Shown: piece after piece, positions 1 to 11,530 of the stretch
Layout of the letters: every line of letters starts with the position of its first letter
Numbering within the stretch: position 1 is the stretch's first letter
Assembly: GCF_001949145.1 (NCBI RefSeq)
Contig: NW_019091475.1
Coordinates: 359,631-399,298, forward strand
Length of the DNA: 39,668 nucleotides
From: Acanthaster planci
Taxonomy: Eukaryota > Echinodermata > Asteroidea > Valvatida > Acanthasteridae
Direction of reading: 5' to 3'
Notes under the pieces: model-generated
The model's input: the letters and a program-made list of their open reading frames with translations, nothing else
Databases searched by the model: none
Told to the model about the DNA's origin: nothing
Position numbers and translations under genes: made by a program

Positions 1-13
1 GGGGGGGGGGGGG
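1..13. other. Poly-G tract at the contig start
   Basis: The window opens with 13 G residues. This may be a genuine homopolymer or a sequence-end artefact; nothing else can be said. Confidence 0.6.
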
Positions 14-323
14 TTCTCTCCGTCTCATACCTTGCTGCATATGTACGAGGTATAGCAGCAGCGTCTTTAGTCTGGGGAATTCAAATTGTTACGTTTCTGT
101 GCAATCAGATAACACAAGGTTCCAAATTTTATTTAATTTTAACTCGCAAGTGGCTCACTGCTTGAGGGAAAAAAGATGATGGGAGAGTCAGGCTGAGAGA
201 TCTCGCAGGCAGATGACGTGAGGTAACAGGAGTGTGGAGGAAAGCAGAGCCATACATACATTTAGTGTTGTGACGTGTTACCATTATTGGAAACAAACTG
301 CGTTAGTACACACGGACAGTTGC

Positions 324-530
324 TATCCGGTTCGTAAGTGACTTCGTCAGAAAGGCGGACGCGCTACCATTTGCAGGCTCTCGTTGGACAATCGCTGAAG
401 TTGCGCGTTAACTTCCGGTTACATGGTTCCATGTAAACGGCGATCAATGCATGTAGTAACCCTATGTGCAGTACACGTTTGCAGTGGGCGTGGTTTAAAC
501 TGAAGTGATGTCACACTTACGAACCGGATA
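324..530. repeat. Inverted-repeat element (MITE-like)
   Basis: A perfect 17-bp inverted repeat, tatccggttcgtaagtg at 324-340 and its reverse complement at 514-530, encloses about 170 bp. The flanks stay partly complementary (acttc after the left arm, gaagt before the right arm). No coding sequence is visible inside. The structure suits a miniature inverted-repeat transposable element, but a target-site duplication could not be assigned. Confidence 0.5.
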
Positions 531-605
531 CAATAGCCGCACGCTCCACTACAGATATAATGGACAGCCATTTTGTTTCCAAAATCGGAAGCTAGAACTA
601 CTCCA

Positions 606-849
606 AGGCCGTTTTCCAATACTCAACTTCGCCTCCGTCTCAGGCTTGAAAACTGTTTTTCACTAGCTGACTTTGAAGCTGTAAGCGCAGTAATCAGTCT
701 AATAGTGCCACACAACATCAAATAAGATGCAAGAAAGCCAAAGATTACAGTAATCCAATATAATTTAAACGCTTCAGGCCCACAATCGGGGATTGGTTTT
801 GAGAACGAAGCCTGAGACGCAGACGAAGCTGAGTATTGGAAAACGGCCT
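606..849. mobile_element. MITE with roughly 45-bp terminal inverted repeats
   Basis: The left end starts AGGCCGTTTTCCAATACTCA and the right end is its reverse complement up to GGCCT at 849. Complementarity continues inward with mismatches for about 45 bp (the CGCCTCCGTCTCAGGCTT block against the AAGCCTGAGACGCAGACG block). The element is about 244 bp, AT-rich inside and non-coding. That is typical of a non-autonomous DNA transposon. The target-site duplication is unclear. Confidence 0.7.
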
Positions 850-2100
850 AAATAAACAGTTCTAGAAGAAAGCATTGCAATGGTGGTATAATGCTACTTA
901 ATCCATTGAGAAAACGGGATACCGTGAGTTAGGCAGAGAATTTATTGGAAAGACACCAATGAGAACTAGAGTGGCAGCAAGGCATGTAACTAATTCCGAT
1001 TCCTGGTATTTTCCTCAATCATTTTTTTTCCCAAAAAGCTACGTTTATAAGTAAGCAGAATAATTATGCTAAAGACATCAGACACATTTCAACAAATAGG
1101 CAAACTGAATATAATATATGTACACCTAACGCGTTTCTTTTAAATTTGATGTGAAAAGGTGGGCAATGAGAATGTGCGGAAACAGTTTAATGAACTCGGC
1201 ACATGGGAAACCTTGAACAAATAAGTGAAAAAGTACAAGGATGAGATGAGATTTGCAACCACACACAGCAATTTGTACAAAAATTACACAGCAAAGCCTA
1301 ATATCTTCACATCACATCAGTGGAGGGCAGGCCACTTCTCAAAACTGGACTTCGGCATGAATCCAAAATCGATTTCGGCAATACAAAAGCCTACGTCGAA
1401 GTCTGAGAAATGCCCTAAATTAAAACACTTCACACGTTCAATCGCACATTCGGTTTAATCACTCAACTCACGTGACGGCATGAGTGTTAGAGGTACTGAC
1501 GTGGCTGGCGATGATTGGTTGGTGCAAGGGTTAGTTTGTTGGTGGCTATTCCCTCCAGTGTTCGAACCGGACAGCGCAGGTCTACGTGCAGGATAGAGGG
1601 AAGGGAACCGTACTAACACCGTACACTGACTGAATTAATTCAAGATTTGTGTCAAAAGAATCGACACAATAAATGTCACCACAAAGCTTGATTTCGTGAT
1701 GTCTTGATATTGTGCAAATTGTCTCATGCATCTCCACTAGCAGTGTATGTAAATCTTTGTGAGACAACATCAAGATCAGTTGCGCTGTTAATTTCGACGG
1801 CATCAGGGACAACTTGGATAAGCCCTGGGCTGAACAAGTTCAGGATCGTATATCATTAGAATATGCTTGAACTTCAATATTCATTATACCGATTATATCC
1901 CGGGAAAGTGCAACCATTGTTACCAGTGATTTGTCGCAGAAAAAAACTTATTTCAAACGCACTGATCAAAAGGTAATAAAACTCGAAATAACAGTTTCGT
2001 CATTATTTCAAGTTTCTCAAACTTTTGTTGTGCCAAATCCCATTAAATTCCGGTGCTAAATTAATCATATTATTATTTTTTCCCCTGCGTTCAGTCCATC
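850..2100. other. No recognisable gene
   Basis: About 1.25 kb of AT-rich sequence. Short open frames on both strands show no recognisable protein. If the last exon of the neighbouring minus-strand gene ends at a splice donor rather than a stop (see 2101-2226), further exons or its 3' UTR would lie here. No clear minus-strand AATAAA was found next to the stop. Confidence 0.5.
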
Positions 2101-2226
2101 TTACGTTGTTCTTTGTTGCTTTATCTGGCTCTCCAAATGCTCTTTCCAAACATAGGCATTGTTGATGCTGCGCTCAGATTGATTGCTTCGCCCAGAAGAC
2201 GCCCTCTCTCGATGACCTGACACGGG
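2101..2226 (-). CDS. Last exon of the unrecognised gene
   Basis: The acceptor GGTCAG|CCC in phase 0 leads to 41 codons ending QIKQQRTT and TAA (2101-2103). An in-frame alternative acceptor is not available at the nearby ACAG|GTC, which would be out of frame. The end reads AC|GTAAGA, which is also a good splice donor, so the protein could continue into an exon I have not found. A stop is the simpler reading. Confidence 0.55.
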   Translation of the reverse strand, partial: PVSGHRERASSGRSNQSERSINNAYVWKEHLESQIKQQRTT

Positions 2227-5200
2227 CTGACCTGTTGATGTGTACCTTGGAAGATTCTTCAAGTCAGCTGACTGCGTGGTGCAAATTTTGAAACAATGGG
2301 ATCCAAGTTACTGATGCTTCTGGTACAAACAACCCTATAACTTAGGAATAGAGTTACTATAATAACTCTCCATGATAAAATAATCTTTGCCGCACACATT
2401 CAATCCACTTGACGTTTCAGTTTTTTTTTTCCAAAAGTGGACGAAAATCTGCATGAAGCAGCTTGTTCTATGAAAATTAAAGAAACAATTGCTACAGGAG
2501 TATTGCATAAAATGTACTGAAAATTGCCACTTTACAAAAACGTGCATTCAATTTTACCAGTAGCCCTCCAAGAGGCTTATTGAAACAGAAATATTATTTT
2601 AATGGGCATATTAGAATGATTGAAAAGAATCCCTCACCTGCTGGGAGCTGGAAGTATGTGTAAAGAGGTAGTAGTGTTGACCATGCATCTTCTTATGGGC
2701 GCTCTCGACAGCCCGCTGCAAAGGTGTCTTGCCTGCTGGGCGGAACCCGGGAGGCCCACGGTGCTAAAAAAGCATCATTAACTCATTAAAAATCTTGATT
2801 TATCAAATATACAAGACTAATCAAGTCTTTCAGTGATTAGATTTCCACCTTATGAAAGCAATGCCGAAACAGATTATTTTATATTTGAAGTTCTGCACCA
2901 TAAATATACAACACACTCAAAAATTTCAATTTTTATTTGCTCAGAAAGGATTAACATCCTAAACGATTAGTTGTGGAATTAACTTTGCTTGCATTCTCCA
3001 TTGCCAACTCATAAGCCAGACGATACTCAGGGAATGTGAATCACATTAGATACAAAATGAACCAAAACATTAAATTTCGGCTAAAACAGAAAAAAACAGA
3101 CCAAGACATCAGCTGAGGAGTTTCAAGAAAGGAAGAGGGATATTACCGAAAACAAATAATGAAACGCAGAAAGACATTTTTTTGAGGTACAGAAAACCAA
3201 GGCTTAGATGGAAAACAAAGATGACCCAGAGGTGTTTTATCAAGCAAAAGTAGGCTTCCACCGCCGGTAAGACAAAAAAGGATCTACAATTCAAGACCTA
3301 AGGTTACTCCTCGGAAAAAAAACGTGCAGGGAAAAGGTGACACTTTTAGAGGATATAGGAAAACCGATGGCTCTTTTATGAAAGTAAAATCTGCTTGCTG
3401 ATGGTTTGTCTGCGAGTAGCAGCGGTGACTCACCAGGGCGGGTTTGGAGTTGTCAGCAAGCTTCCTGCCTAGGACTACGGACGCGATACGCTCAATCTGC
3501 CTAGATCTCACCGACGGTGGCTTTAGACAAAGTACGTCCAAAACAGAGAGTAGTTATGAGAGAAAAATTCTTCGACGAACGGCCGTTTTGACTATTTCGG
3601 GGTCAGTAGAAAACATTAATTTTTATGGATTAGTTTTCATACGGCAGTCAATGCACGAGCTCGCCACGCAAATTGAAACATTCGGCGCATACCTATTGTG
3701 CAATGTATTAATTTCGCAGAACAATCCAGCAAAATTTAACGGTGCACTCGACAAGAGTTGGATTTTCAGGACTGAACAAGCAGAGCATTGGTGCTGTAAC
3801 ATGATGTTGTAGAGGTCTATCTCTTTGTACACTGTGCCTGAAGAAGTTTAGGTGTGAATTGTGAAGATAACTACATGTACACTACAAGAAAGTCCACTAT
3901 ACTGAATACACTGCAATTACTATTGTGTATAGCCGAGTCACTGAAACACTGGAGCAAAGCGTTTTTAGAGGAAAGGTGGTCGTGTGAAAGTAGATCTTTC
4001 TAGCATGAAACTCCTTCCGAGATCGAAAACACATAACAATAATTAAGCAAAGGTTAGGGTATGGCAACGCCACAAAGAACAACTTGGCAGGAATTCAAAC
4101 AAAGCCGGGATTTAAAAAGTTTTCGGAGTTAGTTATAGCTCGTAAGTTTGATCACGCAGTTAGATTGAATTGACGCCACACCTCCATGTAATCCGTCACC
4201 TGTAATGATCCTACCTTGGTCCGTGTTAGTCGTTGCTCGCCATGGTCAGCGCGTCCTTTGGTACGCTTTTCCGTCTTGGGGTAAGCATGGGATTTATTAG
4301 TGGTAAAGTTAACAACTTTGGGTTAAAATCTGGATCTAAAGGATCTCCTTTGGCAATGATGATACAGATCGGGAAATCACAAGATGGAATGCAACATGTT
4401 CAAGCGACTGTGTATGGATTCTTCGCTGTGGTTCCGACACAGAGGGCGCTCCCTACCCCAAAGTAACCTGGCATGAATCCAGTAATGTTCACGTCCTTCA
4501 GAAGGCAGAGTATTGCCGATCAACTCGGTAAGCAAAAGGTCACTTGCATGCAAATTCTAAGATTGGTTAGTAAAAAGGTTAGTAACAGCACACCAAGGCC
4601 CAGAATGGAGATTTATACTACCTGTGGTATATTAGCCCTAGGGAGCTCGGCCACGTCGCGATCACACCTCGTTATTGCACAGCGGAGGGGTTTCTGAAAT
4701 CCGGTTAGCAAGTTGGTATAAAAGAAGCTATTAGAAAGCGCACGTTTATGGGCCATGCTGGCCAAACTGTGACACATTAGTTGGAATGCACTCGCTGTTT
4801 TTCTGACGATTACACCATTTCACAAATTAAAAGAATGTGTGAAGAGCTTAGGTGCAATCGTTACCTAATTAAGAGGTTGGAAGATCAGATTTGAAGAAGT
4901 AATTTAACCAACTTTTTTGGCTGCAATAAAAGAAAATGCAAATGTTTCCCTCGGAAGTGACGGTCAAAACTCACTTTGTTCTATGGTAGCCGTAATTGAT
5001 TAACACTTAATTTGTGCACAATACTGAAAAAAAATCAACGAAGAGTGGAAAGCGATTCGTGTGTCTCTTCGTCACGCATCGGGTCAGGTTCATATGGGAA
5101 ACGAAGGTGCCGTGATTTTTTGGAGTGGAAAAGACAGAAGCAGTGCTTTGACAGGTGCCAAAGTGTTCGGCGTTGCGATAGAGTGAAGCAGCCCTAGAAA

Positions 5201-7133
5201 TCAAACAAAAAGCCCTCAAGAAGAACGTTCGAACCGCGCCACAGTGTTTTAGTATATCTTCCATCGTCTCGTCTTGGGACCAGACTGATCCGTTTAGCTT
5301 ATAAAGGTCAGATCTGTATTTTCAATAAAAAAGCATCACCAAGAAATTCAGATAGAAACAGAATTGGGTGCAAGGTGAAGGGTGATTGAGTTTGCAAACG
5401 CCACCGGAACACCCTAACCTTCCATGGAATTACGCCGGCATCGTGGTCCCACAGGGTTGCGGTTCTCTTAACCAGGTCTAAAATTCGTTGCTGATGCTGA
5501 TGGTCACGTTTAATGCAAAATGGAAAGTAACAACATAATGATAATCGGAGACAAACTCTTGCAAAGAAGAGATTACGCTGGTTGAACAACAAATAACGCT
5601 TAATTCCAGAAGCATTTTGGTAACGAAGTAGAGATTAACAAGGGGACTTTTTAGCTGACACGACCGTAAGTTATTCGTCGTCTGGGTGGGTTTATTGAGA
5701 CAGCTAATTCAGCCCAAACTGGTCGCTATAACGTCAATTACATCTTTACGACGAAGGACCGCAATGGTAAGACTGAGTGAAATACCAACCTTCAGTAATC
5801 TTGCATCGTCTGCTGCGGCGGCGCTGACTGTACTCAGCCCATCACCACTCACTGCCGGCGACTCCTGTCTCATCATGACGCTATCTCCCGTAGATGTACT
5901 GTCTAAGGGAGGAGCTGCTGATATTACCGACGTACCTGTTGAGACAGACGGCAGAATGGACTTCGAGGCTTCTTTAGTTCTTGCTCCATTCGGGATCATC
6001 CCTGCTGGTCTATGAGGGTTTTCAGAAGATCCTATTGCACTGTCGGCCTGGGACCAAGGGGAAATGGTGTCTTTTTGGTCGGTGAGGGTGATGTCACCTG
6101 TAAGCGCTGCGTAGACGTTCGGGTCTCGCTCGTTGTCGCCCGCGGGGCCAACGCGGTGAACAATCCTCGGGCTGCTGGACAAGAGGTCTCCCACGCTCAT
6201 GGACCCAGAGTTAGGTAGGTCAAAGTTGAGCCTGTTTGAGGCGTTGCTCCGTTTTAGTCTTTCCTCGAGAAGTCTGAGGACCGCGGCTTTGTCGACTTCT
6301 GACCGAGCCTGGCCGGGGTTGTTATTCGGTTCATCTCGTCGGGGAGAACTCGGGTTGGACAACCTAGCGTTGGGAGGTGAGGGCGGCATGTCCAGCGTTA
6401 GGCGCTTCATATCCAGGGACGACTTGGCGGCAGAATTCCGTATGGCCACGCGGCGCATCTGCGTGGACCGCTTGGCGGTGTCGTCGGTGGACTTAGCGGA
6501 AGCTATCTTCCTACTTTTTTGCTCACTCTTGTCTTGCACTCTTGAAACCGGTGCACTCCGCGTGACACCAACCTGGCGAGCAGAACCACCCACTGCCTCC
6601 ATGTTGCCGTTGCCGTCTCCATCAATCACTGGGCCTTCGTTGCTACCGCAGACCGAGTTCTCAGAGGCTGTGTACGCTGTCGAAATTGGACGCCCGACCA
6701 TTGAACTCCCGCTAGCCTCGCTTTCCGCATCGTACGTCCTACTGTCATCTCCAGAACTCTTGGGTTCAGTCGACCCTCGGGTCCCCTCTTTCCAGACCCC
6801 TTTGTTTTTCGGGGTGCTTTTAATTTTATTCGGCACCGTGGGTTTTGATTTGGACTTGGGCTGTTTGACAGCAGGGCTGAGCTCCTCAGAGGGCGCATTT
6901 TCGGCCGGTTTAAGATCAGCTGTGAGACTGGCGTTGACAAATTCCTCATAATCGGTGATTTCAGAGCAGTGATTGCTGGCCCAACAGAGGTAAACTTCCA
7001 TGCCCTCTGTGGCAACTTTTGCGGCATCTGAAATACCAGAAAAACACATGGTTGCCTTTTTCAAATCGGAAAAGCATTCATTCATTTGATTTTCATTCCT
7101 TTTGCACTTCGCGCAGAATATGAACCATTTCAT
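2101..7133 (-). CDS. Unrecognised Ser-rich protein, five-exon gene model
   Basis: Gene model on the minus strand with exons 5790-7133, 5419-5490 (or 5496), 3434-3520, 2638-2763 and 2101-2226. All junctions are in phase 0, giving a protein of about 584 aa. The N-terminal 80 residues are Cys-containing and look helical. Residues about 90-440 are Ser/Thr/Lys/Pro-rich and look disordered. The C-terminal 130 residues, spread over four short exons, are basic and look more ordered, with motifs such as RSRQIERIASVVLGRKL, GKTPLQRAVESAHKKMHG and NNAYVWKEHLESQIKQQ. I do not recognise the family. The consistent phase and good splice sites on the last exons support a real gene; the first-exon donor (AAG|GTTGGT) is weak. 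Known from the sequence: open frames and splice signals. Inferred: that all five exons belong together. Confidence 0.6.
2638..2763 (-). CDS. Fourth exon of the unrecognised gene
   Basis: 42 codons between a good acceptor (TTTTTTAG|CAC) and donor (CAG|GTGAGG), phase 0 at both ends. It encodes HRGPPGFRPAGKTPLQRAV, then ESAHKKMHGQHYYLFTHTSS. Its composition reads as genuine protein, and it is more GC-rich than the surrounding DNA. Confidence 0.65.
3434..3520 (-). CDS. Third exon of the unrecognised gene
   Basis: 29 codons, PPSVRSRQIERIASVVLGRK then LADNSKPAL. The acceptor is TTTGTCTAAAG|CCA and the donor is a consensus CTG|GTGAGT. Phase is 0 at both ends. Confidence 0.6.
5419..5490 (-). CDS. 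Second exon of the unrecognised gene (proposed)
   Basis: Encodes QRILDLVKRTATLWDHDAG and then VIPWK, ending in the donor AAG|GTTAGG, after an acceptor at CAG|CAACGA. An alternative in-frame acceptor six bases upstream would start the exon at 5496. Phase 0 at both ends matches its neighbours. The upstream pyrimidine tract is weak, so this is the least certain exon apart from the first-exon donor. Confidence 0.45.
5790..7133 (-). CDS. First coding exon of the unrecognised Ser-rich gene
   Basis: A 448-codon open stretch starting at ATG 7131-7133 (MKWFIFCAKCKRNENQ). An in-frame TGA lies six codons upstream, so the start is credible. The frame remains open to a stop at 5709 (474 aa) if no splicing occurs, but the last 26 residues look unlike the rest, and downstream exons fit a splice at AAG|GTTGGT (5790). 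Composition is rich in Ser, Ala, Lys and Pro with an RRDEPNNNPG-type disordered middle. A short helical segment (AAVLRLLEERLKR) occurs around residue 285. This is the longest uninterrupted frame in the window. The plus-strand frames over it (for example 6199-6951) are shadows. Confidence 0.7.
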
Positions 7134-7204
7134 TGAAATGGCGTTGTGTCAAGTAATCAGGCCCCGGAAAAGAAACCACGACGGCCTAGCTCTTCAAAGT
7201 TTAA

Positions 7205-7260
7205 AATACTGTTCGTGGCGCCCTCTTTTGGCTATATAATAGGGCGGACTTGTGACGCCT
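7205..7260 (-). promoter_or_regulatory. Possible TATA-type core promoter of the Ser-rich gene
   Basis: On the minus strand a GC-box-like CCGCCC is followed directly by TATTATATAG (7231-7241), about 100 bp upstream of the ATG at 7133. The motif is near-palindromic, so a plus-strand TATATAA reading is equally possible. Motif evidence only. Confidence 0.25.
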
Positions 7261-8129
7261 TTGCCGCCTTTTTGATCGCCATCCAAAACCTCACACCAAC
7301 GAAATCAACAAAACTACATTTGACAAAAAAATAAAAAAATCGGCAGCTCACTGATGGAACGCGACGCATGCCATTATCATTTTCATCCTAACGACAAGCA
7401 AGCGGAGGGAGCAAAGTTCGAGTCAATCGGCCGGACAATTTATCATTTTCTGCTCGGGCTTCGGTGTCTTTGTCGTGTCGACGGTTCGCATTAATTTTCT
7501 GCCCGTTGGTTTTAACCGCGTCGTGCGGTGTAAAGTGTACACTAATTACCACAGTCGAGTTGGTTCAGTAAACAATACGTGGGGGAGTTTTTCTTTTGAA
7601 GGGCCACTGCAAACATGATTGTAGACAGGACCAAGTCCTTGGATGGTGACGCGAGATTCATATTTCTTTGCACAGTTACGCTTAAATATTCAAACAATAA
7701 ATGTATTAACTAAGAGTGGGCCCGCAATTAATTTTTCTTGTGGGGTACATATCGTGGGTTTTGATTGGGGGCCGATTCCTTAATCGGACACGCTGGGAGT
7801 AAAACTTTCGTGGAGAGTCTTGAGGTTTCAAATTGAAGAAAATATCGTTTCAGTTTGAATAATCAACACATACAATTTTAGTGCTCGATTTATGTTCAAT
7901 CAAAAGGAAATTACATAGGCCTACATGGAAACTATTAAGAATGCGACATATCCGAATAGTCGTGCAGCTCGGGAACGGAAAGGAAGACGTCATTCGTTTT
8001 CAGAAAAACAATAGACGAAATAACTTAATAAGTAAAATGGCGCTTTTCGCAGACTATCAAGTCTGGTGAAAACATCGACGACTGCATTTATAACTAATCC
8101 GAGGGGAAAAAAAATCATGCAACATGTAC

Positions 8130-8168
8130 CTTTCTTCCTCTTGTTTTTCTTCGACCACGAGTCAATAT
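8130..8168 (-). CDS. Possible orphan micro-exon
   Basis: A strong acceptor (CTTTTTTTCAG|ATATTGAC) and an AAAG|GTACATG donor bracket 39 bp. Read in the frame entered with one base already used, it encodes IDSWSKKNKRKK. No partner exon could be joined with confidence: the Ser-rich gene begins downstream with its own start and an in-frame stop before it. It could be chance. Confidence 0.2.
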
Positions 8169-11100
8169 CTGAAAAAAAGAAGATAAATTCAATTTAAAAC
8201 GTGAAAAAAATCAATGAATATTATATGATGCAGATTTATTGATTAAGCAAACCCTTTGAAAACGGTAAACAGCTGAGTGTATATAGCATGGAGTACTCCA
8301 TTAATGGCAACGTATGTGCTCAAACCATGCTTGCCATAACGGCGAGGAGGCATCTTAAGGTTCAGTTGGCAGTCACACTGCGCTTTCACTGGAGAAACTG
8401 AAGCTCTAACCCGGGTTACCGTGTTTTATGGACAGATCCAGAAAGCAACCGGGGTGACTTTTCAAAGGTGTCGGCGCCAATTTCTTGGCGCTGGTCTGGT
8501 CTTTCCTAGAGCTTCGCATTTAATATTGATGTTCTGCTGTCCTGCACTACCAGCAGGTTAGAAGCTCTTCCGATGTCGAGAATTTAAAGAAAGAGATCAA
8601 AGCTTTCCAAACCAGTTGTGTGCGCTTTATGACGCACTGTGGTTTCGTCGGCCCTAAATTGTTTTCATCGGTCGTCTGAATTCTCGTGGATAATCCAGCA
8701 CCACTCTTACCAATGGTTTCAATATCTTGTCCAGCATTAACGTCATCCTCCCAACCACGCAGGGGTTCCCACACCTCGACCTTTGACCTGACGAGGAAAA
8801 AGCTGGATTAAATTTCCTCATACTTCGGGATATGACAGTGGAGATGCAAGCGAACAACGTACAATGACCTTTACTGTTGTCCATTTCAGTGCTCTTTTGT
8901 GTAGTCTGGCTAAGCAAAGTATACTGAATGAGTACATGTGTTTAAACGATTGACGTCTGCGTAGACTGTAGCAAGTCCTATCCAACGACAAATGCGCCAA
9001 TCAATTTAAACGGTTTTACACGAACGGTCGATCGATAGTTCTTTCAAGCTCGGCTTTTTAATCAACGGTTTTCTTGTAAACTCAACGAGAGACTATGATG
9101 GTTAGCGCGTGAAAATCCTTGAAAAGTTGTGCACGGTACTATTCAGTGTCACACAGAATTCGTCAATCAAGTTATTCCACGAATCCGTACCGTCACTTGG
9201 CAGACGCGAATCTCGAGCCATGTTTTGTGTGTGGTGGCCAGGCCGGGCCCAGACCCTTCGCACGTGACGTCACATTTTTACTTTCGCTATGGACTATTAA
9301 ATGCAGAATTGCGAATCCAATATTTTTCCAGCCTTTCATGTTTGCAATTTTGCAGTTTTGTTGGTGGGGGGGGGCTTGACAAAAGTTTGGTGGGGGGCTA
9401 AGGCCTCCCTAGCCTCCCGTAGAACCGCACCTGGAATCCGTTCTCAACCACATTTTTCAACGAGTTAGGCTGATGTTTCTGTTAGCTAATGCCGTATATG
9501 CGACTTTAATAGAGAATCGGTTTGGTACTGACAACCAAATGAATGTGACGAGACTGTGAAACCGTGTTGGCAGATGCCCCCCCCCTCGCTTGTTAGTACA
9601 CATATGTACTGTACATGCATCCCCCTTCATAACACTGTTACGCCCCTCCCGCCGACTCCGGCTAGCTTGACCCAAAAGAATACAACACTCTTTACAGCTC
9701 AAGAAATTCTATACGAGGCTAACAAATGCAGTTAGTTACTTGTCATGGGAACACTTTGTACGTGTTCCAACTGATACAAAAACTATCGTTGAGGTCGAAT
9801 AGGTCACTTTACATCGCCACTGACACGGATATATCGTAACCAAAGTAACATAGCTTCGAGTACCCAGCACTTGACCTCTGAGAGCGCAACCAATGATTAT
9901 CAAACCAGTGTTGTTGTTTTTTTCAATAACTTTTTAAAGAAAAAGATGTCTGTTTTGCTTATCTATGGTAAATACTGCCGTGATGGGTCACCTTCTGAAC
10001 TCATATCACTGACACCTTAAGTTGATAGCATGTTTGATAGAGGAAACAAATGATATTAAAATCGAATCGACCGAGACCGTAATAAATATTTCATGGCCTT
10101 GACAAAGATATAATTTATAGTCAATATTGAAAAAGGTACATGTACAGTACATGTTTATGTACATTTGCGAAAATTATTACTCTAGATTTTAATGTCTAAT
10201 AATTCAAATTAAAATCCATCCGGGATTTTGTTATGACATGGCTTTCACTTTATACGGTTATATCAAATTTAAGAGATTTATGCTTGTAACTTTTTAAAAA
10301 TTCAAAATTTGGAATGCAAGTAGGCCCTATATGCACTGGTTCACATTGCAAAGTTGGAAAAGTATCAAATTTAGAAGTTTATTCAGAATTTCTGGTTGTC
10401 ATATTTTTTTAGACCTTTGAAAGTGAATCAATGGGCAGTAATATAAAAAGGCTTTCACTTTATTATGACTATCCAATTGTAGCTAGAGATTCCTGTGTGA
10501 TTTACGTCTGTGGCATAACAGTATAATCCATGTTCAAGGGTTTCATTAAACAGGGGCCAATCCAAACAAATATTATGATTCAATCGTTTTTCAGAAACGC
10601 GAACATGTTGACAGTCAAATTGTTCTCAACAGTATCCTCACTTGGTCTTTGGTATTAAAAGCATAGGCCCATGTATCCAGTTCGACCATGGGGGATATTT
10701 TTCTTCCTCCGTGGTTCGACTTACTTGGCAGTTGTCTTTCCTTTCTGCGCGGACGCACTGGTTGTGGTATGCCTGTGATCACGGGTAGACGTTGCAGACT
10801 TACTTGGGGAGTGCCACATGATTGTGGCATCAAGTATAACAGTGCCGTCAGGCTCAAGGTGTTTAGTTCTGGCTTTTGTGCTACTAAAATACTATGGCAC
10901 TTCCATTCCTAGTCCATCCAACTGGTTCAATCCATGTGAACGTGGGCAAGGATCGCGTGTTGGCGATCGCGATTTCTAACGTGCACCTGCGTGCAGCGCA
11001 TAGGCCAACACCGTGGGAATTCACACCAACACCATCCAGTAATCGGATTGCAATGGTTGTCAAAACTCCCTGAAATATGACGTGGTCGACTTGGTCATCA

Positions 11101-11498
11101 CTCGCTTCAGCAATGTAGCAATCGACGAGAACCTGAAGCCCGCTGCAGATCTTTGACTTCGTGTTTCACCTCGACGGTGCAAAGCAAACGAATATCAGTC
11201 TCGACGGTGTCAACTGGCTGGGGCGACGGTTGTTATGCGTAGCTCGGCACGCTGTGGGTCCAAAAATGGAGTTCCTTTGTCGCCCAGTCCTTTGTAAACA
11301 CTCGATTCTGACGACCTTTTGTACACCACAATAGCACCGATCAGACGGGGAAATGTAGCTCACACATAGGCCGATATACATTCGAGCACAGACCACTGAT
11401 CAATGGTGCACTAACAACTAGATTAGCGAGCACTCACATTCGAGTGCATTTCTTACGATGAGCCCTAATTCCTGTGACCTGAGCATGTAGTAGGTCTC

Positions 11499-11530
11499 AC
11501 CATGGAGAAATAAAACACTTTCTCCATGGT
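11499..11530. repeat. Perfect 12-bp stem hairpin
   Basis: accatggagaaa and tttctccatggt flank the 8-base loop taaaacac. The hexamer AATAAA spans the stem-loop junction on the plus strand. No gene is assigned here. Confidence 0.6.

Noticed and set aside
1469-1476. TCACGTGA as a TFEB CLEAR site for SLC38A9
   Set aside because: It is about 12.7 kb upstream of the start and on the far side of another gene; the short motif is expected by chance.
6199-6951. 250-aa plus-strand open frame
   Set aside because: It is antisense to the Ser-rich exon on the minus strand, has no recognisable motifs, and its hydrophobic Leu/Ser look is the usual complement of a Ser/Lys-rich coding strand.
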